From: Varroa destructor
Lineage: Eukaryota; Arthropoda; Arachnida; Mesostigmata; Varroidae
Direction of reading: 5' to 3'
NCBI RefSeq assembly: GCF_002443255.2
Contig: NW_019211457.1
Span: forward strand, 44,539,119-44,603,118
DNA length: 64,000 bases
The position numbers and the translations under genes are program-made. Position 1 is the stretch's first letter, and every line of letters starts with the position of its first letter. The notes beneath the pieces are model-generated. The model was given only the letters and a program-made list of their open reading frames with translations, was not told the origin of the DNA and did no database searches. Below are positions 36,481-49,570 of this stretch, piece after piece.

Positions 36481-38733
36481 TCAACCTTAGAAAACTACAT
36501 AGATTAACATATAGTCGCCCTGCCAATGTGACCGACCGTGCGCGCTCGTGGCTGCTGTGGGGGTAAAACTACGGGCGTTTCTTGGTGACCTGCTAATCAC
36601 AGTGCCGGTTTTTTTGCCGTTCCCTATATACGGTGCGCTAGTAGGCGAGCTAAATCGAGGATTCTCTCCTTTGCTTTTTTTTTTTCTTTATATTCCTACT
36701 AGACATTTTACATGATTCTCTTTCGGATACGATATATGCTACTGTTGCCGCTCTTTTTATACTACCCTTGTTAGTGGGGATTTAAAGCTAGTTTTGAATT
36801 GAGCTTATATTTTAGCATTCCTGCTATCGCAGATACAATTTTAGATAGCGCTAGACGGTAGAGAAAAAGACTGTAGTTGGGTCTGTCGTTTTGTGGGTCT
36901 TTGTATTTATTTTATCGCGTTTCAACAAACATTGAACTTTGTGTCGGCGTCAGTCCTTTACGTCAGCTATCTCCAAACAACAACGCGAGTCACTATATGC
37001 TTTGAGCTATTTATTAGTAGATGAATAGTGGGATAACTACAAGCAGAAAATATCTGTTAAATTTAAAGAACCTAAAGAAAAGGAAAGAAGTCAGACAGAC
37101 ATTGACTCCTAAATGCTACCGAGCAATTGGTGGACATAGAGAAAACCAATGCAGTACGTTTCCTTTTTTACCAAACGTCAGATATCAACAGCGATCATCA
37201 ATATGACCCCGACTTTGTCTTCGAATCTTCCTTCTCCATCATCGTCTTTCGTTGAATGATTCGGTTAACTGACTAGATGAGAAGTGGATTGTTGATGGCG
37301 AATACGCGGTACAGTGTGGGAACAGTACGGAGTTGCAAGCAGCTGAGGATTCAGCTGGTGCGTCAAGTTTGCCGTCAACGATAAATCCGATAGGAAGTCG
37401 GCATTGAGACGCAGATGCTGCCGCTGTTACGCAGAATTTCGACGCGAGGGTTATGGAAGGGAGAAAAAAGCTACAGCTGTAACGAAAGAATGCGATTGAT
37501 AAAAAAAAAATCGCTAGTTCAAAAAACATTCGGAATCAGCCACGAATCAGAATACGCTGAGTCTTTGAGCGACGATGCGCTTCAAAAGTCGGACGACTGT
37601 TTGTGACCCGAAGAATTCTGCACTTACGATAAGAATATAAGACCCTCGGTAGTCAGCAGGCGCGGCCGTGCCTAAGGACGAACAAACGCTGAAAGGATTC
37701 AGCAAGACGCCAGTTTGCGTGATTTGCGACGCGCAACAAAGTCCTCCGTAGTCCCAAACGCCGATGCAGGTCTAGGCAAATGGTGCGGGTTTCTGAGGCT
37801 CCAGAAGACGCTAGCTACGGCAGGAACAAATACGACACGGACCGTGTGCGATCTGACACCGGTCTATCGCAGAAGCTCCCACCGTCTGCTAGCAGAACAG
37901 CAGACAGAGTGTGGAGGAAGAATGATTGCCTATCATACGCTCTGGCCTTTTCCTGTATTCTCCTGAATTGGAAGAAGAAGACGCTACTGAAACATTTCCT
38001 AGTCATTCGAAGCCTCGAGTTCGAAGCTTTTTGCAGTCGCCGTGGCAACCGCCACTATCACTTTTTGCGCATTGGTCTCGCAAACTATTTTGCATGAAGA
38101 TGAGGAAGATCCTCCAGCCACTCCCTGTTGGGGGAACGAATAGTCCTGCAGCTTGAACTAGAAAGGCAAACTAAACGCATCTATCGAACATCAACCTCTT
38201 GCACGTGGAGGCGTCATTTCAACAAGTAGTTCCGATGCAAAGGCGTTCGAGTTTGTCGTATGGTCGAACACTGCCGCCTGGGAGCGACGGCTTGGAAGCG
38301 ATAGCGCAACAGGAGCGCATGCAGATAGGTCTGCAGACAGCGAGCGAGGACGTGTCGAGTCTGAAATAAGCGGACGAAGTCAGAAACTTCCGCGGCAAGA
38401 AAAAGGAGATGAAGCACGCTATTCTTTACTGCTTCGCTGCATACAAGTGGCCGATGCAAGCACACAAATGTACTATTGCCGGTTTGCCAACGGACGCAAA
38501 TTGGCTCGTCCTGATCAAATGACTCATAGAGAGGAATGACAAAAGCGGAAAATCAAACGTGCTATAGCAATGCTACAGAGAAAAAATCTACCAAGGAGAT
38601 GACTTCTATTAAAATGATTGAGAAAATCTTTGACTGTTTGACTTACCGGTTAACGGCAACGAACGAGATTCCCGGCAGACATCAAGCGGCTTTAGCCGCC
38701 AGTTTGTCCTTCGACTGGAAACAGCCGAGAGCT

Positions 38734-38764
<31 letters not shown>

Positions 38765-40870
38765 GAATTGACTCAAGAGACGACAGGATATGGGGCAGAG
38801 CTGTGACGAAAGATTTGTATAAACGGGCGAGCCGTCTGCGGCAGAGATGTCGAACGGATCGCCACCCTAGCTGATAGCAATAGAGTTAAGCATCACGAAA
38901 GGAACGCCCAAAAAAACTTCTCGCATAAGAAACACGAGTTCCGGCTGGCATTGCTGCTGCAAACAAAAAGATGATCTAAGACGAAACAGGGACCTTAACG
39001 ACTAGAGTGGGAAGAGCGGTTATTGTTCTCTTAAAGGGGAAGTTTCTTGAACAGCAAGAGCCGTACCAGTTGGAGAAGCAGACAGGCAATCTAATGAACG
39101 AGTGAGTGCATAAGTTAATGCATGGGATGTAACCGAGTCATTGTATTAAAAAAAAAAAACGTTGCATAATGTTAGTCATTATTTCTACCGGACGATTAAA
39201 TGATCGAAGTATGTGTAAAACCGTCTTTTTGTACTATAGGTATTCTTGTACAGTAACACGAGCGGCGCGTAAATTATCGAGCATACATATCGATTACATA
39301 TTGTGTATAGGTGTAGATCTAGAATATAGCTAACTAGTGTGCTAGGCTTTTGGCGTTGTTTTGGACCAATTAAAAACCTAAAAATCCGATACTTTTCTTT
39401 TTACTGATCTTGTAGAAATGTTCTAAACAAAGTCTTCCGCATGAGTAGTGATAACGGTTATTTTCATTAATTATTATTATATATTATGTCGATGTTGAAG
39501 TAAGTTGAAGAAGAGAGTACTAGGCAGATATAGGACAACCTCACGGAAGGCGAGGCTTTTGGTCAATTGGGTTTGCCGGTTGATTATGGTTGGAACGACG
39601 TTTGAAGAATATTTGTTCTACAGCATAGTAACACTATATTGCGCAATAAACATAACGCTAATCGATAACTTATCTTACCAATAACGGCTTTTCTTAATTT
39701 TTGAATCCCAGATGAAACAGTCGGCGATGATGAGTCGTTCCATCTGGGAGTGTGCTCAGTCTTAATTTTAAACGAACGTGCAAAGCGGAATTTCTGCCGT
39801 TCTTTCATTAAAGGAGAACGTCCAGTTCATTATGAGGATAATCTCGGCCAGCCAGCGCCATGATTTCGTCAACGGCAGACCGAACAAGCGCAAACTGTTC
39901 GTCTAGTTCGTAGGAAGCGTTACTTGGTTCGATTGAATCGGAACCCATCTTTATCTCATTTTAGTCGAAGTTTCCTTCGTTTATCCATCTGACTAGCCTC
40001 TGTCGACCAACTTCCAAATGCAGTGGGCCAAAGAGTAGTCACTCTGGGCTCTCCTCTTCGGCCTCCCTGTCGATCTTCCCCTACAGGCAAACGCATCGCA
40101 AGAACCGAATTCTGCTGGCGTCATCTGGCCAGCCGGAATAACTGCGCGATCTTCCAGCGGCGCTACCAGACGGTCCACTCGGTTCAGTTGCCTTCAGCAC
40201 CAATAAAACATCAAATAGAGAACGCTCTCTACATTTCCCGATTGGAAAGCCTTGGTAGTGCTTGGCAGTTTACCCGCCGGACGTTCGAGAGACCGCCTAA
40301 TCCGCTCAGTGAGTGGCCCCAGCTGCGACAGACTGTCCGGGGTATTGCAGATTGGAGGTGGTGGAACCGGGTCGCTGGAAGCAAAGAGCACAAAGCGAGA
40401 ACAGAAAACACGAGTAGTCCATGACAATCTCGATTCTTCCGTGTCCTCCGGAACAGTGCTTATGGAATATGGGACGTGGTTAGGGAGAGCATGCTTGCAA
40501 AGTTTCTACCTTTTTTGTCCTATTATTTTCTCAATAATTAGATGTGCCAATGCCTATGATTGCAGGTATACTAAAAACGGTAATGTGCATTTGTCCAGAT
40601 CATTCATTTGTAGAAATTCACGGGTATTGGCAAAGCAGCAAGTCAAATTCGGATGAGAGACAAGCAAGGATGGAGCGATTTGGTAAATATATCATTGCTC
40701 CCACTTCGTCGATGTTTTTCATTCGTTCTCTTCGTCCCCGCGCCTCCTTCCCATTTTGCCGATGCAGTGACCCCTAATCTTACAGAGTTTTGCCTCCCTC
40801 TTCTCGGTTTGTGAGCCCGGCCCCAACCAAGCCGTCATCATAAGCTATCTAGATGTTAGAGTCGAGTAAC
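36481..40870. other. No gene seen; contains a GA microsatellite
   Basis: Short open frames of 60-134 codons overlap on both strands, notably 37715-38156 and 40023-40656, where the sequence is more GC-rich. None is recognised, and several start at GTG or TTG. Simple repeats are (GA)n at 38734-38764 and A12 at 39148-39159. AT-rich, frame-poor DNA fills 36481-37020 and 38900-39580. Confidence 0.5.
38734..38764. repeat. (GA)n microsatellite with one C interruption
   Basis: GA units run from 38734 to 38764 with a single C substitution at 38753. The purine tract accounts for the arginine/glutamate run in the overlapping 112-codon plus frame (38536-38874), which is therefore not evidence for coding. 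Confidence 0.9.
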
Positions 40871-41930
40871 GATATGAGGGGGAGTTATTCCGCTGAAGGA
40901 CAAAGTGTATAAGGGACCCGTTCCGGTGTGGCCCTTTTTCTATTCTCCATGCCTTTTCTTGAAGTATCTTTCCGCTGGATAGTAGTGCCAAACCCTGGGC
41001 CTATTGGACCACCTTGTTCTACCGTGTCGCCTCTTAACCCCACATCCGCGCCACCGTATCTAGTCTTTGCTTCGCCTGATCCTCGGAGCCGACACGGCAG
41101 AAAGACTCTTACAGAGAAAGAGAGGGAGAACGAGGGAGCGAAGCTGATATCTAATTGTGTAACTCCTTTTTTCTTTACTTCCATCCGGCGCTTCCCCATT
41201 TTCTAGTAGCCTCAACAACGCCTCTGCCGTACAGTCTTCCATCCGCCGCAATCATCTATCTTTAAGGATCGGACGAGGGGTCATCCCTTCCGTTTCGTCC
41301 TGTCCTGCCTTTGCTTTTTCGTCCTTCTCGCTGGCGGCTGCTCCTCGTTTGAGTGCTCTCAATGAGTGCTTTTTTCATCACTCATTCTCTTTATCGATGG
41401 GAAATCCTTCGAATTCTGTGTTATTCCGAATTCTACTTCATCTCCACAAAGAACGATAGACATAAGTAGACGGGCGAGCGGTGAATCAATATATAAAGCT
41501 GAAGAAAAGGAATGACGAAGGGGTGCAGTGGCAGTTCTTCCTTTTTTCGTTCCTCTACTTTGTCTGCTATCGTGTCTAACCGAAAGAGGCGGCAGAAAGC
41601 GGCTAACCGACATCCGAAAAAGACCGAAACGGCAGTAGCCGAACAACTCCCAAAGGGCCGAGCATCCCGTGCCGTATGTACCGCCCTCGCTTCATTCTTC
41701 TCCATCTGCCCACAACGCGAAAGAGCTTCAATTATCTGTATTAATAATACACGATGTCAATACGCGCAGGCGACAAAGTGTGTAGGGTACAAGGTGCTGC
41801 TACTGGCTGCTTGCTGCCGACTGCCATTTCGCTTAGCGGTTTTGACCTTTCCTTCACTTGAGCCACTGTATCTGTGTCGATCAGATGGCACCTTCCCATA
41901 ACGTCTGATATGTACGCGGAATTCTCGTAA
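40871..41930. other. Pyrimidine-rich, GC-richer stretch with overlapping frames
   Basis: The plus strand is rich in C and T, as at 20.5 kb, and open frames of 90-129 codons coexist on both strands (40885-41199 minus, 40928-41206 plus, 41512-41901 plus from an ATG, 41433-41705 minus). The translations are proline/serine- or arginine-rich and not recognised. Composition explains the lack of stops, so no gene is called. Confidence 0.45.
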
Positions 41931-44900
41931 GAAAGCAATGCTGCCGCACGGAGTCCAAATAGGTGGCTCTACCAACAATGACTCGACGCCCGCTATTATC
42001 TGTAAAGAAATGATGATGGGCCCCACAAGCGAATGGAAAAGAGCTGGAAAAATATCACACAGGAACATAGAAGCTAAACTCTGTTTATGCATAAAGGATC
42101 CACGGGCTGGATGATTCTATACCTTTGTGTATACATATCTGACAACGTGCAGAAATATTCGCTTTTATTAGTTGAGAAGCCATTGAAAAAGCTTCGATAT
42201 ATGGAACGAAGTTAGTATGGTAGTTGTAAATAGTAAAAAATATCCAAACAGAAAAGTAAGTGATATAGTAAGAAAGCATAATATAGCAAGAAAGACAGCA
42301 GACGTTCTTACGCGATACACCGACAGCGATATAACTCAAACGGATCGTGATTGCAACATTGCTTCCACACCACAGCAGCTTCTTAATAACCTGAAGAAAA
42401 CTATATCCTTGGATCAATTTCACGACAAGGGTCATTTTAGTGCTAAGTTATTTTAGCTACAAATGACATGCGAAGCGCCAGGCTGCATTAACTGAACAAA
42501 AAACTTCGTAAATGGCTGGCGTATTATTTTGAAATTGTTACAACTTTAAGCTAAAAAAACCGACTATCGTACGAGGCCCAAAGGCCTCCTACCTCTTTAA
42601 TGAATCCAGGTTTCTGTTATTAGTGTTCATGTGTAACTGTCGACAATGTCACAGATCCGCTCAGCGCTCATTCCTGGTCATTAACTATGCAGATAAAATG
42701 GGAGCTTGACGGGCCGTTGGCAAAGGTCACTCGTAAATGTTCCCGTCCGAAGGTTCGCTTAGAAGAGCATATGCTCAAATAGATCAAACCATCTCCAAGT
42801 TTAAATTCTGCCCGTGATAATTCCCTCTATCACTGCGCAGCTGTATTGTGTCTGGTCTCCGGTAAACCTTCTCAGGTCTTGTCGTCTCAGTTGCAATGAC
42901 ACGGAGGCTGACCACTTGGCAACTAAACGATGTGTAGGATTCCTACCGCAAAAAAAACCCATGAAACAGTTCTTTTGCAAGTCAGCGCTTCGATTGACAT
43001 TAGTAGACTGCTCAGGTAAATATAGTGGGGTGCAAATGTAGAGAGACTACACATGCTTCGTAGCATGACGTCTTCTGAGAATGGTTACAGCGTAGCAGGC
43101 AGGGTGCCCTATGTCCCACGATTGGCAAAACCCGAACATTTTGAGAATGAGTGTAATTGAAGAAAAAAGGCATAGTAAAGGCCTTCCCTCAAAGCAATGC
43201 AGTTTATAATTTGTTAAGTAAAAAGAATTATTATTGACAGTAAAAAAGAGAGAAAGCGTCGATATACACAGAAAAGTAAAGGATGCCAGCAATCTTTCCT
43301 CGAATGAAAAGTGGCATGAAACCTCATAATGCATTGTGACGAGTAAAACGAGGGACAAATATTACAATTTATACATAATTTATCTTTTGTTTTTGATACT
43401 GCTGTCTGATTCTTCAGAGACACCCGATTGCTTAGTACTTATTCGCATTGGTTATCAGCATGATGATTATCATTCACGCTGCCCTTTTGCGTGCTGTTGC
43501 CCTGCCCCCCATGTTAAATATATAGCGTTTCCCATGTATGCCTTTTGTTACTCGCTCAAGCATGCATTTTACACCAGTAATTCACAAATCGATTTGTATG
43601 CACAATATATAGCCGCACGCACGTACGTTATGCTCATATACACGCACTGCAGTATTATTGCTTTGACGTTCTCCGCTATTTGACGTATTTTCCGGCACTG
43701 TTCCGTTTAATCGAACAGCCGAGCGTGTGTGTACGGGCTACGTGAGCTGTTCTACTGGTTCGGGCATCAGCGTTTGTTGTTTGCTCTTGTGTTATGTAAG
43801 CTGTCTCTGCTGTGGCCAGTAAACTGTCCAGTTTTTTTCTTTTACTATTTCATTGTATTTCGTCTTCGCGTATAAATACCATTGCGTCTTTAGTATAAGA
43901 ATAGCACCGTTATAGCTCCGCGACCGAGCTATACTCTTTCTCCGTGTTGGTACCATACTGATGATTGTTTTCTGCCTTATTAATTGCCCGACCGTTAATT
44001 CTGACATTATTTTTTATAATCGTGTTTGTTAAACATTAATGACGTTCTTTCAGATGCTTCCGTCTTCCTTATCTTCCTACTGTTTACTTCTTATAAAACC
44101 CTTTCTCTTTTATGAGTCCATTGTAATTTCCTCGTGTGATACTAGTCTTGTCTCGTCTCTGGCAGGGGTCAAAATGCTACCGAAGCAACCCTAGATATTT
44201 ATATAGTGTACAATAGGGATGTTGTATCTGTGATGAGTATATTTGACCTGGGACTATGCATTTCATCCTCGCAGACCATCTCACGTTAATGAAGGTTACG
44301 GATGACAAACGGCTTGTTAACTGACAGAAGATCGGCCGGGAATAGTCAGTTGTCGTTAGACGTTTTAAACCTACGACATGTTGCCAAGGATTGATAGCCT
44401 AAGTAGACTACAGGCTAAGTGAAGCGTACAAGAAACCATGGCTTCTTAATATGTGAAGCCACACGGCACGAGTAATGCCCAGCGATAATGATGAATTTTT
44501 AAACAGTTATGATGATGAGATTTGATAAGTTTTGTAGTTAGATATGAGCGGAAAAACAATGGGTGCCCCGAAGGTTACGCCTAGAATCAGAGTTAGGTAG
44601 GAACCCGATTCGAAGAAGAGTATGATTTTCGTCCGGTTCGACTGCAATGACTCCGATGTAATGAAAACAGAGTGACTGAAATATTACTCGCTAAATTAGT
44701 GTAATTATTAAAAAACGCTTTTTTTTTTTTCAATTGACGTCTAATTACTACGTAACTACGAAACAGTGAGCAGAAATGCTTGGATGTTGGCAAGTTTCCT
44801 TTCTTCTACTTCGGCCGCTGCATGGATATGTGAGATCAAAACGATATCGGATAAAGCTTGCTGCTAAGTACCACTTGAGTTTTTGGGTTTTCTTTTTGTG

Positions 44901-45060
44901 ATCGGCCTGCCTTTTTTCGGCAAGGACACCAGTCAACGCCTTAAGTTAGGATCAAAAGCTGGTCCCTCTAATTCGTCTTTTCTGAATCTAGAGCAATGCT
45001 GATCGGACGCGGCCAGAGTCACGTCGGAGAAAGGAGCTCACGGCGTGTTGTGCCTCTTTA
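41931..45060. other. No gene seen
   Basis: The plus frame 42217-42456 (79 codons, from ATG) has an A-rich, basic N-terminal half. Other frames are up to 116 codons and unrecognised. A T12 run sits at 44719-44730. The 43.7-44.6 kb part is AT-rich and nearly frame-free. Confidence 0.5.
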
Positions 45061-45069
45061 CCTTGTAAT

Positions 45070-45322
45070 TGGGCGATTTTTTTTATAGCCCGTTGCCACT
45101 CGTAGCAACCGCCACAGAAACTACCATCCTCTCAAAAAACCGGCTCTCACCTATGTTCGACTAGATGCCCCACCTGCATTCCGTCACTCCAACCAGCGCT
45201 TCGTTCGAAGAAACAAACAGGAATTGGTTGTTCGACTAAAGCGTCGGGGCGCGGGGCGGCTTGAACTAAAGAACCGTTTACGTATGCTGGACAAGCGACT
45301 CACGAAGAGGAATAAATGGTAA
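45070..45322 (+). other. Acceptor-like tract leading into a 77-codon basic open frame
   Basis: A T-rich tract (GCGATTTTTTTTATAG) ends at 45088, and the frame beginning at the next base, 45089, stays open for 77 codons to TAA at 45320-45322. The translation is strongly basic (many Arg/Lys, ending in KRNKW) and contains no ATG until near its end, so as a coding unit it would have to be a spliced terminal exon. A TTGTAAT sequence about 20 nt upstream is a weak branch match. I recognise no family. A 77-codon open stretch without an ATG requirement is common by chance, so this stays a low-confidence exon. Confidence 0.12.
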
Positions 45323-47499
45323 CGTTTTGTGGGGCCCCGTCGACGTACGACGGACTCGCGAAAGAAAAGATTTACTATATATGTATATCGACAGTGGTGC
45401 TACGTAGTTACGAACGCCTTCTCTGGTTAATCGCAGGTAATCAAATTATACACGGCTGGCTTTTATGCTTTTCACTTTAGATCGTCGTGCTTTAGTACGA
45501 TTGAAGGTTATAAATGACAGAAATCAGGTCAGCAGTTATATCAGATAATTAGAGAATAGGATCGAGCTTTCTATTCGTACTGACTGGGTCACTGATTGGC
45601 TGCCGCGAAGAATACAAAACGTAATAAACAGCCCAAGCGAGCGTTGCAATGGAGCCGCAGCAGTGGAACCGGCTGAGAAAAAAGAAATCGGTTTCGAAAG
45701 TCTGGGTCCCTTTAACCGCCGTGAGGACGTCAGACTAACGCAGGCAGTGGGTGCGTACGAGAAGACAGAAGCAGGCCACTTCTGTTCACTGCAACCAATT
45801 AAGTATTTTCAATTTGAAAAGAGACTTGGAGAAAGCTTCATTTCAGCTACTTTCAGCGAGCAGAGTACCCACAGGCTTGCGTCGCTATTTTATAGTTTGG
45901 AAAACTTCAAAGGTTAGGCGCCCAGGCTCATTGAATGCAGCTAAATATAAAAAGAACCGCGTGTCACAGTCCGAAACGCTCGTTTGGATTTCGATCACAA
46001 CAAATCTACCCACACAGGTTTATACATACGGTTTTAAATCGGATCCAATTTTTCAAGGATTATATTTCGATATAACTCACACTCGATCAAGTCCGTGCAT
46101 AGGTCAGACTGTCGCAGCGTTCGATTCATTCCCTTTCGAGGTATAATACTACTTATAATTCTACGTTATTGTTAACAAAATGACTTTACTGATAGGTTTG
46201 TCTGAATTTTGATGGACTCTCTAGCCTCTTGTTACTTTTGCTATCCTGGTAATATCTCCTAATTAACCAAATCACTGCCTCATTTTAGGCTAAATGCATA
46301 ATTGGGTCACTTAGGTAGACACAACACAAATAACCTGTGGAATGTAACTTTAGTTAATCACTTTCGTCGAAGGCCCTAGTCGAGGGCAGCTACTCCATTG
46401 GCGAATCATAGCTAAGCACGAATACGTTGTCAGACGCGACAAGTTCGTCCTGGATTGTCCTGGCCTGAACGCTTTGGGCTAGCCGGAAAGCACTCGTATG
46501 TTATGACGATTTATCTAGTTAATTCAGTTGGACGTAAACCTTATGCAACTATTTGGCCCATTTAGCCAGACGCAGCAAGTGACCACAAGAGAGGCTGAAT
46601 AGAAAAGGGCGTTCATTCGAATAATTTTCCGACGAGACGTTACGTCCTAGTGAAACAGGCGAAAGATCCCGGAACCGGCAAAGCTCAGCTGTTGCTGGTA
46701 GTAGCATATGCATGCTTCACTTGGCACGAATGTGGAACTATGGAACTGTCGATATGTACAGAGCTCATTCGGCCATCGAGTATACTCCGAATGTTACAGC
46801 AGTTCTCGTTACTAAAGTTGCTTTTTGTCATAAGGCATAGGGTAGACTATTTAGCGAAAGTAGCTAGCGGGACAATGTTTATCATTGTAGACATACTTCC
46901 GTCTCAAATGGATCATGAAGTGTCCTTATAAAAAGTATATCGAAAAAAATATTTTTTCCGAAGCTTCAACGAACAGCCTTATCGATTTTTTATAGTTCTT
47001 TATTTCATTGCCTAGGAACGTGATACGCGAACGCGCTACTGCTGCGGCCAACATAAAGACTGCGGTGATAAATGCTTCGTCCTTAGGTGAAGTATTAGAC
47101 TCTTCGATGTAGCAGAACAACTGAAGACCCAGCCTGAAGCCCGTATTACACTTATCTCATGTGGAAGTTACGTATCGGCTTCGCAGTGAGTTTAGACAGC
47201 TGGAAGGCCATCAAAACCTCAAACCGCTGTCGCACTTTAGTCTTACGATTGAAATTTAAATACGTTTACGATCATCAAACAAGTCTACTATCACGATTAT
47301 AGAGGCGCTGAGCCGCGAATTAATTATGAAGTCTAGCCTTAAAAGATCACGCTAAATTTTTCAATAAAATAGCACCGGCCTGGCCGATGATAAATGTTGA
47401 ATACAGTGAATCGGAGCACATTCTATAACGGTGACCTATTAGAAACGATATCAAAATATTGAAAGTATTGAATATCGCGCAAATATATATACATAGGTG

Positions 47500-47541
47500 C
47501 GTTTCGAAATAATCGAAACGTCCCTCTCGAAGGGGGGGACC
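47500..47541. repeat. Two adjacent small hairpins
   Basis: The first is a perfect 8-bp stem (CGTTTCGA at 47500-47507 with 47513-47520) and a 5-nt loop. The second follows at once: a CCCTC arm can pair with the G-run ending near 47537, with one wobble and a short loop. Each alone is within chance; the juxtaposition is merely noted. Confidence 0.4.
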
Positions 47542-48352
47542 CAGAAAACCCAACTGACCCAGAAAAAAATCGACTCTAGTCACGTCATGCGGAAGCTTCT
47601 CTCGGCCACCTCTTTCACATTTATTTCTCATGAATCGGTAGCAACGCGCGAGAACACTTAATCTAACTCGAGAGCGTCAATCGCCATTGTATAAGGGCAA
47701 AATATTATCTGGATAAACGGGCGACGAATCCAACAGATCCACTCATCGAGACACTTATCTGGATGCATCGTGACCAACAACCGCCGTCGTCGTGATTGAT
47801 TGCTAGTACTGCCCGTTTCGCTATCATGTATTATGTAGAATTATATAGATCATGTATGATATAATGATGCACTTGTGTAGACAATGATGGCATGGATTAT
47901 TCAGCGTCGTTGAGTAAAATATAAAGCTGAACGTATGCATACATATAGTTAAAAAGACCAAACTATCGAGTCATGAATGACTCATCACGATTATTCTTCA
48001 TTAGGAACGAAGCCCTACTAAGACACGGATACTACGATCTATATAGGTACTCGATTAATTTTACAATTTATGTGGTACTTATAGTTGCGTTTTCATAAAC
48101 TTTCCATCTAGGTGATGCCAATGGCGATACATTTATGTAATACCAAACGTGTAGCTCGGCGCAAATAGCTCAACAAGACCTGCACTAACGAATGACTGAA
48201 TGAGTGAATAGATTCTCGGGTCAACCACTATCTACAGGTTTAGATATTGCGGCTGAATTCTCCGACAGATCTATTCTCGGCTGGATCCGCCCGCCTGTTA
48301 GGCTGGCATATTTTCCCCTCTTCTTTAGTTCTTTGTTTTTCCGCGTTAATGC

Positions 48353-48390
48353 TCCTTATAAAGTACACGTATTTCCTTATAAAGTACACG
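48353..48390. repeat. 17-bp direct duplication, 21-bp period
   Basis: The 17-mer TCCTTATAAAGTACACG occurs at 48353-48369 and again at 48374-48390 with a 4-nt spacer. It is an exact two-copy tandem duplication. Each copy contains TTATAAAG, which resembles a TATA element, but no transcription unit can be assigned. Confidence 0.85.
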
Positions 48391-48960
48391 CTCTTGTTAC
48401 TGCTCAGTTCATAATAGGACTGTTAAGTTCGAAGCTTCTTTCCCCGTTCCTGCCCTCAGGTTTATGTTCTTTTATGGCCTTCTTAGTCCTCTTGGGAACC
48501 ACAATCTACACAGAGAAGGACGGATCGGTTGAATAGGAGGCTTGAAAAAGCAACCTCATTTCTCACTTAGATCCTTCCTTTACGCAATTCGTAGAGAGGA
48601 AAGGGTCTTCCCGCCTGCATTTCGAGGTTTACTTAGGCTGTCGTGTGGCTACAGCGTGGCCATATAGAGTAGCATTCGTCTGTATTGTGCTAAAGAGAGG
48701 TGAGGCCAAGCTGCCGGTTCCCCATTAGCCAATGTCAAAAGCACCAGGGCATCTAGTGCCGACACGGAATTTTCCAGCGTCACTAAGGCCAGCCTCGAAG
48801 TTGAATAACCGATTTTCGACCGTGGATCTCTCCTTGTTGAAAAATCTCTTTGCTACTGCTTCTTCTTCGTTCGTAAACTCTTCGCCGTGTTCTTCGCCGG
48901 CATCCCATATTCTAGTATCTCTCCTTATAAGTATATTACTCTAAATCCTATTTTCCCCTA

Positions 48961-49570
48961 ACGTCAGCTTTAGTTAAGCAGAGGCCCGCTTAGGCGCCTG
49001 CGTCTGGAGGCAGTCGCAACGAATTTGCGGGTCCCGGCTCACGAGCTTAAACGAGTCCGAGGAACGCTGTAAGATATAAGTCGGAGTCTGTAGAATGGAG
49101 CAAGGCGTCTTCCAACCAGCCAACGCGCTCTTCAGCACAGCGTTACCCGATCCTGTGGGTCCAGCGGACCGAGAGAAGTTCGGCTGCCGCTACATGGAAG
49201 ATGAATCGCCTATTTCTTCGAAACGTGGCAGGGCCAAATGCGGTCCTAGTGGCAAACAGAGTCTTTCAACGGGCAGCTCAATCTGGGACGGCCGCGAACA
49301 GCGTTTGAGCGAGAAGTTTTCGTGAGGCTATAAGCCGTCTTCAGCTGTGACAACAGGCCTCGCTGCCCACACTCCGAAGGAGAACGTCTGGGTGTCATCT
49401 ATCCGAGTGGTCGATTGGCTAGTCCCGCATGGTTTCAAGTCACTCTTTTGGCCTTCGCTCGCCGTAGATCGTTTGCAAAATCTGCCTAACGACAAGAATA
49501 GGAAGAAGAATCAGGCTAATGCCATGGATCTCTTTGTTCATTCGAGCTTGACTGGGACTTATTGATACGC
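48961..49570. other. GC-richer stretch with two consecutive ORFs, unproven
   Basis: The plus-strand frames 49095-49325 (76 codons, ATG start) and 49347-49565 (72 codons) follow one another in a GC-richer segment. Neither translation is recognised, and the gap contains no clear splice pair. They are recorded in case homology searches find an exon here. Confidence 0.3.

Larger units (their letters stand above)
45323..48960. other. No gene seen; includes small hairpins and a short tandem duplication
   Basis: Plus frames 45663-45917 and 45751-46146 (84 and 131 codons, overlapping) and 48204-48536 (110 codons) are unrecognised. Two adjacent hairpins lie at 47500-47541, and a 17-bp duplication at 48353-48390. 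An imperfect AT-rich near-repeat occupies about 47825-47875. Confidence 0.5.

Noticed and set aside
38536..38874. 112-codon plus frame with an Arg/Glu run
   Set aside because: The run is produced by the (GA)n microsatellite, and the rest has no recognisable domain.
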